Under the pieces are notes generated by a model. It was not told the origin of the DNA and ran no database searches. It saw only the letters and a program-made list of their open reading frames with translations. This document shows positions 35,596-45,264 of a stretch of DNA of 64,000 bases, one piece after another. Position 1 is the stretch's first letter. Each line of letters begins with the position of its first letter. The position numbers were made by a program, and so were the translations under genes. This stretch comes from Dimorphilus gyrociliatus (Eukaryota > Annelida > Polychaeta > Dinophilidae): NCBI GenBank assembly GCA_904063045.1, contig CAJFCJ010000025.1, forward strand, positions 930,001-994,000, read 5' to 3'.

Positions 35596-37290
35596 CAAGA
35601 GAGAGAGAGAGAGAGAGAAGGAAAGAAAGAAAGAAAGTAGAAAAGAAGGAGATATGAAAAAGGTTTTTATTACTTCAGATCGTAGATTAACTTAGATTAT
35701 TGTAAAATATAGATACATATAAAAAAATACTCATCTTCTCCTCTAAGGTCAAAGAGAAACACAATGAAGAAATAAAGATACTTAGCAAGTTTATAAGAAA
35801 AAACAAAATAATTTCTTCTTCTTTAATTCTTACAATCTCTTTATTTAATAAGAAAAGTAAATTGTACGCTTTAAGGAAACTGCAACAACAGCAACAACAA
35901 TCATAACAGCATCAACAACAATGACATCAATAAAATAAGCCGCTTAATTGTTTACACATGCACTGTAGGAAACTCCAATGTCCTTCAAATACAATCAATT
36001 TTATCACCCAAAGTCATATATAATTTATCCTAAAAGTAACTAGCAGAAAATTTTTTAAAGGTCAAGCGTATAAACGAATAGATTAACGATTTAACTCTGT
36101 TGTTTGTTAAGAGACCATTTGCTCTTTTATTCCTACCACTTTTGAAACTTTTCTTCATAGCTTTCCTATCAAAAGCAATTTGCTCATCAAAAGCATTATG
36201 CCGACTTTTCACATACACTCTCCTCTTCCTTCATTCCTTGAGCGTGGCCCCTCCACCCCTCCCTTTTCCTCCCCCTTCCCCCTTTCTCAAATTATTCGTG
36301 TCACGTAGGGCATCTGGTTATAGTTCCAACTAGCTTTTTTCCACTGTATTTATACTACTTTGAGATTAGAGGAGAGCAAAAATGACATTCAATTGTCTCT
36401 GTTGTTTTCTCTTGTTCATATCTTGTTTATAAGCTATATTAATACACACCTTTTCACAAGTAGCCTAATACAACAAATCATTAGAGTACTCTCTTTTTCA
36501 ACATCTAATGTGGCGCCATCTTTCTTCTACCGAAAAGTAATTTAGAAAGATGGAGAGAGAGAGAGAAAAGGAAGCAGACAGAAAGGAGACAGAAGAGTGA
36601 GGGACACAGAGATGAGATGAATAAATATAATGAGTCATTCATTCGGGTTTAGGTTTAAACTAAAATAAAAAAAATGAAATTGAAGAAAAAAAAAGACTAA
36701 AGGGAATTGAAGACTTAGAGAGGTAATAAAGGTTTATAAAAAGGAGAAGACATAATCTGCTAGTAGAAGAGATAAAAGGAGAATTAAATAGATTAACCGT
36801 ATCGAATAATATGGGAAAGTTTATCGTAAAGAGAAAAGAAGGCGAAAAGAGGAAATACCCAGCGCCATCTTAAATTGCATTGTGTACATTAACTTTTAAC
36901 TGAGAAAAAGGAAAAAGAAGATATTCTGACTTTATCAACGCTTTCTTCGTTCTTTGTTCTTGTTTTTCTTTCTTTATACGAAAAGACGCTTTACATCATT
37001 CCTTAAATGATACATTTCATAATATTCACAAATCTCCCGTTATATACAATATAATGAAACTGTAGTCGTATCTACTCCACGGTATAGCGTATTTATAAGA
37101 AAAAGTCAAGATCAGATGGAAAACTATATTGGTGTTATATATAGATTTGTTTGTATTGTTAAACATTACTGATTATTTAATACGATGTTGAATATTAATT
37201 CAATGGCATGAGAGATCTTCTTCTTGCTATCTTCTTATCTGCTTCTGTATACGAAGATATAAATTGGTTCAATTATGAATAATGTACAAG
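35596..37290. other. Tail-to-tail spacer between receptor and Kv3 genes
   Basis: The receptor (+) and the Kv3 channel (-) converge here. It contains a GA/GAAA tract (35,600-35,640), AGATGGCG motifs on the minus strand (36513-36522, 36861-36870) and C-rich stretches near 36,250. A further 3' exon of the channel could lie here if the donor at 37307 is used, but none was recognised. Confidence 0.5.
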
Positions 37291-39460
37291 TCACAAGTAA
37301 CACTTACTTATTCCATTTGAAATGGGCGGATTACCATTTTGATATATATCAACTGGTGTAATGCTAGGCTTTCTTCTTCTCTTCTCTTCAGTTTTTTTAA
37401 GAGTAGGAGAACCAATCTTGCGTTTTGGTGACACTGAAAATTCATCTGTAAATATAACGCTAATAACTCCGCTGTTCCCGCTCTTTTCTGATTCGGATTC
37501 GGGTAGAAATTTGCCATTAGCTTTAAAGTGAAATGAAAATCCTTATAAATAGCTTTTTAATACTAATTAGCAAGTTACCGTCGGTTTTATTCTGAATGAT
37601 AGAATTTTCTGTAGTGATACTACTTTCGGGCAAGGAAGTTTGCGTTTTCAGAGCGTCTGCCGCTCCAACTAGGATTTTCTTTCTCTTCTTTGGTAACTTT
37701 AATTTCGCTTGGGCGTGACTATAATATGATGCAAAGTTGTTGACAATTACAGGAACAGGTAAGGCCAATACTAAAACCCCTGTTAGTGCGCAAACCATTC
37801 CTACTATGTATCCTAAAGCTGTCCGAGGGTATATATCACCGTAGCCAATTGTTGTTAGTGTTACGGCAGCCCACCAGAAAGCTACTGGAATATTCTTAAA
37901 GTCATTTTTAGCGGGATCGTCTACCGATTCCGCAAAATAGACCAATGATGAGAATACAATGCAAGAAAGAAAGAGGAAAATGAGAAGCAAGACCAACTCC
38001 TTTGCCGAAGCTCTCAGCGTATGCCAAAGAACTTTGAGGCCACTAAAATGTCTGTTTAACTTGAATATCCTCACAATACGTATTATTCTAGCTGTTTTTA
38101 AAAATTGCAGTACATCGTAATTGACATTGAGCTTTAGCACCATAAATAATTTTTCAATTATAAATATAACAATAGAGAAAATATCGGCCCAAACAAGAGG
38201 AGATTTGCAGAATTCTTTTAATTTCTTCGAAACGATTATCTTCATTTTTTATGTGGTTTTATTTTTTTTTGTTGCAGAGACATAATTAGCCCAAGTGTCT
38301 CATTTTTAATGAATAAAAATGTCTAATCTATTAACTTATTACTAATATAATATACTTAATAAGAAGATTCCATTTTAGCGTAATTATATGCACATATATA
38401 TAAATATATATAAAGAGACAGAGAGAGAGAGAGAGAGAGAGAACTTAAAGAGATATGCTAATTTCCTTTATTAGGCTAATAAAAACTAATTACGTCATTG
38501 CAACCTTTGCAGTTAGTTCAAGAATAAAAAATCCGACGCAGACGTATTCGATGATTTTCAGGGCTAAATGAGGTCTTGAATTACTATTCTTTTCTCTAAT
38601 TGTCCAATTCGGATTTGTTGATCCATTATCATTTCCAACACGGAAAATTACATGCGTTTCGCACGCCAATACAAGAATAGAGACGAGTACAAAGAAAAGA
38701 GAAGTAAAAGCAAAAACTTGAGCACCTCTAGAACTATATGGCTCTTCCAAGAGAGCCCATAACTTTTCCCTTGTCCGTTGCCATCTTGTTAAAGGCTTCT
38801 CTATAATATCCTCTGACAGACCAAATCTTTGGGCAATACTTACACTTTCTTCATCTTCGCTAGGTTCAAAGTCACCTTGGGTGAGAACGATTAAGGTACT
38901 CCTAATAAATCCTCTATAGATATATTATGGAAGGGAAAAAACTTACCACCATCAAATTCCCTTAGAGTATCCTGAGCATCTCTATGTGTTCTATAATTCA
39001 TCCAGCAGCAAGGTTCAATCTGGTTTTCATCAATACCCCAGAAGTTAAGCTCATCTTCGAAAAGTGGCCCACATATATCGGTTGGGGCGTGTAGCTTTCC
39101 AGTTCTATAGTAATTCAAAACCATTAGGAACACTCCGGGATGCCGATCAAAAAAGTATTCTCCAGTTGTTGGGTCATAGTCGCAATTTTGAGTAGTGGTT
39201 TCAGTCAGCCATGAAAGTCTAAAAAGAATACGAAAGAATACGTTCTTTAACGTTAAGATAGTAGATTGCCAAAAAAAAAAGAGTATAAACAACCTGGAAT
39301 CGGGAATATTTTTAAGTGTCGACTTGTAAGTTTCGTAACGAATACCTCCAACGTTAATAACAACTTTATTCTCAGTTTTACTGGACGCACCTCCTCCTGG
39401 GGCTAAGGAACACTTTGGAGCAAGGGATAATGAACGCGACTTAACAGATTTCTCATCCAT
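37291..39460 (-). CDS. Shaw/Kv3-type voltage-gated potassium channel
   Basis: Delayed-rectifier potassium channel subunit. Exons on the minus strand: 39460-39294, 39218-38947, 38875-38505, 38239-37579, 37520-37291, giving 566 residues. The T1 tetramerisation domain has [23 protein letters not shown] and the zinc-site pattern [27 protein letters not shown] is a Kv3 hallmark. S1 contains [15 protein letters not shown]; the S1-S2 loop has NGS and NWT glycosylation sequons, as in Kv3. S4 reads [19 protein letters not shown], with Lys in place of the first Arg. The selectivity filter is TLTTIGYGD and S6 has [10 protein letters not shown]. The cytoplasmic tail is Lys/Arg- and Ser-rich. The acceptor before 38239 has a poor pyrimidine tract, but homology and phase fix it. 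The last exon may be alternatively spliced (see finding). Confidence 0.94.
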
Positions 39461-40957
39461 TTTGCTAGCTTAGCCTAGTCCATAACCAGATGTTTGGTAC
39501 CCAATGAGAAAGAAAAAGTGAAGAGAAACGTGCTTAATAAACAAATTGTTGTTATGGCGATTAAGATAAATCTTTGAACTGTTATAGAAGAAAACTTTTA
39601 ATGGATATTCTTATAATGATAGTTCCTTCTACTGTGAAAAACATATTTGAATATTGACGATTACGCAGCTGGTACTCAACTAGCACTTCAGGAAGATAAG
39701 CTTTTGTAACTGGTTTATTTGGTTTAAGCTTATCTTGTTGATTGGAGGATAATGACCGTTTTTATCATGGAAAAGAACGACAAGGGATCCAGGAAGAGAA
39801 TAAATTAGTGCAGGGGGTAAAAAGAGAGCAGGGAATAGAATGAAAGAGGAAAAATAAAGAGGATTATTATTAATTTCTTTCCATCCCAATTCCAAATTCT
39901 CCTTCACAAATTATTAATATTCATGGGATCTATGACGAAATTTAGTGCCGATAAACTCTTTTGTTTCCGAAAGCTTTAAAGAAGAGGGAAGGGCACAAGA
40001 GGAAAGAAAAGCAGAAAAGAAAAATCTCTTCGAGTTGAGAGAATTCTAGAAGTGTTATTAGTTTTTCTGGAACAAAATAAAAGAATTTTCAATAATTCTT
40101 AGTTTATACTAATAGATATTGATCATATTGCATAATAGTTCTTTAGAAACTAACAAAAAACAACAACTATATAAGCAGAAACCTTCTTGAAAATCAACTA
40201 CTCAATTAGTATACCTTTCTAGTCTAAAGAAAATTGATGACGCGGTCACCATGGAACAAAAGCGTCTAAATACAATATATGTATTTAGGGTATATATATA
40301 AATATACATATACTTGATAAGAAAAGAAAAGTAAAACAGAGTATAATCTAAAGAAATGAAAGGAATAAAGAGAAGGAGAAGGACAGCGGCAGAGATAGAG
40401 AGATAGACAGAAGAGATAGATAGATAGAGGGGTTTTTTTTTATATACATACTTGTATAATAAGATATTCTACATACGTGTCAATGTCCTACATTTGTCTA
40501 TTATCATCTACTATTTTCAAGAAAGTAAATTAATAATTGTTTGGAAATAACTTAAGGGTTAAGCAATAAATTATATATGTATTATATATATTTATATTTT
40601 ATTATACGGAGATTTATTATGCTTGTACAAAGAATAAAAAAAGACCAATTAACGTATGAACTAAAACTGTAAATTCTTAATATACTTAGTCATAGAACAG
40701 TGTATAGATATATGGTGAATATAAATGCTTATATATATATATATATGCTGTATATATATATATACCTAATATTCAATCTCTCTCGCCCTTCTTTTCCTTC
40801 AACTATCCTCTAACAACAAACGTAATAAATCCAAACTGCGACAGTTTCCGTACAAAAGAGCAATAATAATAATAATAATAATAAGAATATCAAGCAGGGT
40901 AATTAAGTTTTTATATAGCTTATGAATTTTGCTTAAATTTCATTGATCATTAATTCG
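39461..40957. other. Intergenic region upstream of Kv3 gene
   Basis: No exon recognised. TA tracts near 40,735-40,765 with a TGCTGTATATA word, GATA units near 40,415, and an AAT repeat at 40862-40883. An open frame at 39680-39907 (-) shows no family features and no splice signals fitting the channel. Confidence 0.5.
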
Positions 40958-40963
40958 TTTATT
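40958..40963 (-). terminator. Possible poly(A) signal of the 112-residue gene
   Basis: AATAAA on the minus strand about 145 nt after the stop codon of the small gene. Confidence 0.35.
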
Positions 40964-41108
40964 CATTAAAATCTTTATCTTTTCTAATCAATAATTAAAT
41001 CATTAAAACTTTATGACTGGGGAAAATGCTTTATACTCTCTTCAATTTTCTTTTGCTTATACTAATAATACTGTTTTAGTTTGTCAAGGAATACTTTCTT
41101 TGCCATTC

Positions 41109-41530
41109 TCAGAGGTTATTGACCATACGTGGAAAACCTCTTTCCACTTCCCATCCAGTTTCTCCTGGTCTGCCGTTCTTCGCTTTCGGAAATGAAGCGT
41201 TTGGAGCCGCCTTAAACAAATACGACACTGAATTCGTAATTTGTCCTGATCTGGCTGTTTCTCCGATAAACATAGGCTGTTCAACTCGAACTCTATGATG
41301 CCAGATACCGTCTGGTCCTAGGGAAAAAAACACGCCCGCAATAATAACAATCAATACATGCTTTTATTTGTTTGTTTATTTATTCTATTTAAAGACGAAC
41401 CGTCGTAAATTATTCCTTTTCTACCAGAGGGAATGTCCTGCTTCTTCTCATCTTCAAAAACTTTGTTACTGCTTTTACTGCTCTTTGTAACGGTAGTAGA
41501 AGCAGTCGTCGGTCTTGATTTTACACTCAT
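41109..41530 (-). CDS. Unrecognised small protein, 112 residues
   Basis: Two exons on the minus strand (41530-41401 and 41317-41109) join in phase, the split codon making GGA. The model begins MSVKSRPTTASTTVTKSSKS and ends GFPRMVNNL-stop. Residues 1-42 are Ser/Thr/Lys-rich and probably disordered. The second exon contains GPDGIWHHRVRVEQPMFIGE and later FKAAPNASFPKAK, with no membrane segment or signal peptide. The intron has a good acceptor (TTTTTTTCCCTAG) and is 83 nt. I do not recognise the family; the size and the basic, Trp/His/Pro-containing composition recall small ciliary or cytoskeletal proteins, but that is only an impression. An in-frame upstream ATG at 41596 would add 22 residues. 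Confidence 0.65.
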
Positions 41531-42704
41531 TTGTTCGTTTTTCTCTCTTTTCAAGGTTATAGCATAAATCCTACGTATTATTAGATCTTCCCTCAACCGT
41601 TACTTGTAATATTCAAACAGACAGTAGCTAGGAGATTATTGATCATTTCAACAAATCGCCATGTTTTATCCATATCCAATCAATAACCTGCAGGTAACTC
41701 GACAATTGTAGCTGTCAATTTTATTTCCTATTTTTATTGATCTAAGTCATTAAAACCCACGGCTTAACCCTCTCAACAATAATAATTACATCCTTCTATC
41801 AAAAATTACACTTAGAAGTCTACATAACCCACTTTTTCTTTTTTCGAATAAAAACTATACAGAATATCTGAGTGATAAGTATATTATTTCTCATATATAT
41901 TAACTTATACGCAGCAAAAACTGTGATTCTGCGAGATAATGGTTAAACGTTTACTGAATCATTCATCATCCGACAAATGACATCAAAGCAAAATAAAAAC
42001 AGTATGCTCGTCCTATATATCTCTAATCCGATACCTTTCAGTTATACCTTTCAGTTGTTGAAAACAGTTGACCTTTATAAAAAATACCTACAGCCTACAA
42101 CATCCTTTAAGATATCCATCAATAATTTCAAACAACAAGAAGAAATAGTACACAAATCCGTATAGACAGTGTACGAGCACTTACATTTGACCATTTTTTG
42201 GTGTTTTTTTTAATAATCTCCGTTTCAATCGAAACTGTTGTAACAAACAAAAAAAATAGGCTTAAGGGGGGTAGGAAGTCTCTTTACTACGTAGTTTATC
42301 ATGCGAAAAATATAACAACCCTGTAAATGTATAGCAAAAAGCTAAAAGACTATTCAGCTGATGAGAAAAAATTCTTATTTCTTTTCGATAGAAAATGTAT
42401 GCAGAGATTTTCTTAAAAGTGTTCAGACACCGAAATCTGAACTCTTTTAGTGCACTGTGAGGACACCGGTAGTTTAGAGAAGATAAGAGATAACGGGCCT
42501 TATTTTGTAGCTAGTGCACCAAGGCACACACTATATATATATAACAGTATATATATATATATATATATTGTACATATACAAGTAGAAATAAGAAATGACC
42601 GGACATTTTTAAGGAATAGACATCATAGGAGAAAATATTTCCGCCATCGTCAGATTCTGTCAATATTTGAACGTAACGAAAAAGAGAAAGAGATTTCAGT
42701 AACT
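41531..42704. other. Intergenic and 5' leader of sulfotransferase gene
   Basis: A head-to-head interval between the 112-residue gene (-) and the sulfotransferase (+). It holds a TA tract (42,545-42,570). An acceptor-like ATTTCAG lies just before the ATG at 42705, so a 5' UTR intron is possible. The open frame from 42450 runs into the gene without a stop, but its first 85 codons include translated TA repeat and are probably untranslated. Confidence 0.45.
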
Positions 42705-44209
42705 ATGAACAAAGTTCTCAGATTCTTCATTATTTTATGGAAGATAGCTTTCGATTTGCTGTCTGATCTTTTAGCGTATTTTAAAGTCAACCTCATAACC
42801 TTAAATATTAAAACTCTTTGCTCAAACATCTCCAAAGAGGCTTCCAGCGATTTATTGAGTAATGATTATCTAATTGAAAATCTGAATTATCTCTTTAAAT
42901 ACAATACGGATAGAATTGAAAATCCCTGTTCATCCAGATTATTTGCTAAAATATGGATAAGTGGCCTATTAGAGCAGAGAGCTCGAGTAAAGAACTACAT
43001 TATGGCAAATCCAAGTGTTCGTAAAGTTCCTCTAAACAGACCTGTATTCATTATAACGCTTATCAGAACTGGTAGCACATTTTTACACTGTCTTCTGGAA
43101 AATGATCATAGATGGAAATGTCCAAAGCTATGGGAACTAGAAGATTTCGCTCCGCCTCCAGGCGATAAAAACGATCAAGTGAGAATTAAGAGATGTCAAT
43201 TAAAATGGGGTTAGTCATCGTAGTATTCTGAAAATTAATTTACACGCATTGAGAATTAGTATAACTAAAAGATATTGATGCTTTTATCAGAATTTGCAGC
43301 GGCGATTATGGGCTGGGATGAAATAAAAAGGACTCATAATTTTGATCCTGAAAAACCTGAAGATTTTCTATTGCTTTATCACATGGATATGAAATTTGTA
43401 CGTATTTATTTATACAAGTTACCTTGTAAATTCATATATTTTTCTTTATTTTCTTTCTATTTTGCTCTTTTTAGCCTATACCTATGAATAATACTATGCT
43501 AAGCAAAGAATATACTAATTTCATAAGGAATAGAAATAAAAAAGTGACAAAAATTTATGATGAAAACCTAAAGACAAATTTGCAAGTCCTATGCAAAAAT
43601 AGTGGTAAAGTTATTTCTTTTATTCATTATATATACAAATAACCTATATTTAGACATGTTTCTTTTTTACTTTCAGATATGATTAATAGAAGATTAATGG
43701 GTATGTTGCACGTTTCGTCTGCCAATTTGGAAACTCTATTAGAGACTTTTCCCGATGCTCAAATTATTACGATACATAGAGATTCGGTAAGCCTTGTAAA
43801 GTCGGCATGCACTTTACATCACCTGAATTCAAAAAGTTGCCATAGGTATTTTAATGATGATAAACTAGGAACAGGTATGAGAATTATGGACATCTTAAAT
43901 CATGATAGTAAAAAACTAGTTGAATGGAGAATGAATGCCAGTTTATATCATAAAGAATATCCTAGATTCGTTGATATCTATTTTGACGATTTAGTTAAGC
44001 AACCTATGGAAACCGTAAATTATATTTATCAACATTTAGGAATGGATATGATCCCTGAAGTCTGGCAAGCAATGTCCAATTATTTAGCGACTCACAAGAA
44101 CTCAAAGAGTAATCCGACAGTGCTAGGGGAATACGGTCTCAGCGAGAGCAATATAAAGCAGACCCTGAGAACCTATTCGGAATTTTTTAAGGTGAAGGAC
44201 AAATGTTGA
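42705..44209 (+). CDS. Sulfotransferase, Sulfotransfer_3-like
   Basis: Transfers sulfate from PAPS to an unknown acceptor. Exons 42705-43209, 43291-43397, 43475-43604 and 43677-44209 give 424 residues, with introns of only 72-81 nt. The start chosen is the ATG before a hydrophobic segment (VLRFFIILWKIAFDLLSDLL), a possible membrane anchor. At about residues 110-130, RPVFIITLIRTGSTFLHCLL is the PAPS-binding loop. Later, IITIHRDSVSLVKSACTL supplies the Arg and Ser expected to contact the 3' phosphate. GWDEIKRTHNFDPEKPEDFL and the C-terminal YLATHKNSKSNPTVLGEYGL with a preceding YFDDLVKQPMETV stretch fit this family. The most similar proteins I know of are large families in marine invertebrates; substrate cannot be inferred. 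Confidence 0.9.
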
Positions 44210-44422
44210 AAAAGAAGCATATACAGTATATATCAAGCAAGCATTAACAGTAGCCTATAATGATACATATAATATACAGTATATACATATATAGTTAAAG
44301 AGGTATTTAAGCTATTGATCTGATTTATTTGGAAGTTTAGACCTAGAACGAAAGAAGAAAGGATATGAAAAACTTCTATATGAATTGGATTAATTTTAAC
44401 ACAATTTCAAAATCAAACGAAT

Positions 44423-44432
44423 AATAAATAAA
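44423..44432 (+). terminator. Poly(A) signals of sulfotransferase gene
   Basis: Two overlapping AATAAA words (44423-44428 and 44427-44432) about 215 nt after the stop codon. Confidence 0.45.
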
Positions 44433-45264
44433 CCAATTTCGCTTTATTGTTTCTATAAGTATTATTCTTATTGGAATAAACAAGATTATTATAGGCCTAT
44501 AGTTTTTCTTTTTCTTTTCAACTAAATTTATAACTGTATAAGAGCTGATGAGTAACTGTAAATATCTTAATATCAGACTCAAAAACGTATATATATAAAA
44601 GACAAGTATGCAAAAAATTATGGGGAGCAAAAGCTTAGATTGAAAGTGTTGTTGTTTTTTTTATATAAAAAAAAAAGTAAAAGAACAAGTTGAAGCGCTG
44701 AAATGTAAATGTAGATAAGACTGATAAAATTTCCTATTAGCCCTTTGAACAACTAATTCGACAGATGTCAGCACTTTGGTTTTATTTTTTTTCCCTTTCT
44801 GTAGATATTATATTTATACACAGTATACATTTTCTGTATATTTACCGTATGTATCTGCACCCAAATGTATATTATACATATGTAAATAACATTTACGCAT
44901 TATATAATTATTACAAGGGAAAGGGAGGGAGTATGTCAAGGTGAACAGATGTAAAACATTTCAATTATATTTATTAAGAATAAAATATGATTGTTTCTTT
45001 AAAACAAGTAGAAAGTAATAGGTCCAGGCACCTAAAAGAAACTAAATTCTGAGCGAAAATAGCCGGTGCAAACTGACTTTTAGCACCTGTTTAACAAGCA
45101 TAACTTTTCTGACAAACATATGCATAAATAAGTAGGAGGGCATATAATCCGAGGTTAAATGTACCTCTCTTCTAGAAGCCGAATAGAACTGGTAAGATGA
45201 TGACTAGTCAAAAAGTTGGTGCCGAGTAGTGCGGTATAGGTGCTGCTTTAGAATTTCTACATTA
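44433..45264. other. Intergenic region before the 45-48 kb gene
   Basis: AT-rich with TA words near 44,800-44,900. The last 250 bases become locally GC-richer and contain no in-frame start that survives, so they are probably leader or promoter for the next gene. A near-repeat of AGTGCGGTAT occurs at about 45,227 and 45,294. Confidence 0.45.

Noticed and set aside
38460-38503. Alternative Kv3 exon 3 donor at ATGAC|GTAATT
   Set aside because: It would place the junction in phase 2 and lead to a stop in the next exon. The donor AAG|GTTGCA two to three codons earlier gives the conserved [15 protein letters not shown] continuation in phase 0.
42450-42704. Upstream in-frame extension of the sulfotransferase
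   Set aside because: These 85 codons include translated TA repeat (YIYIYIYI) and no conserved residues. The ATG at 42705 begins a credible N-terminus and has an acceptor-like site just before it.
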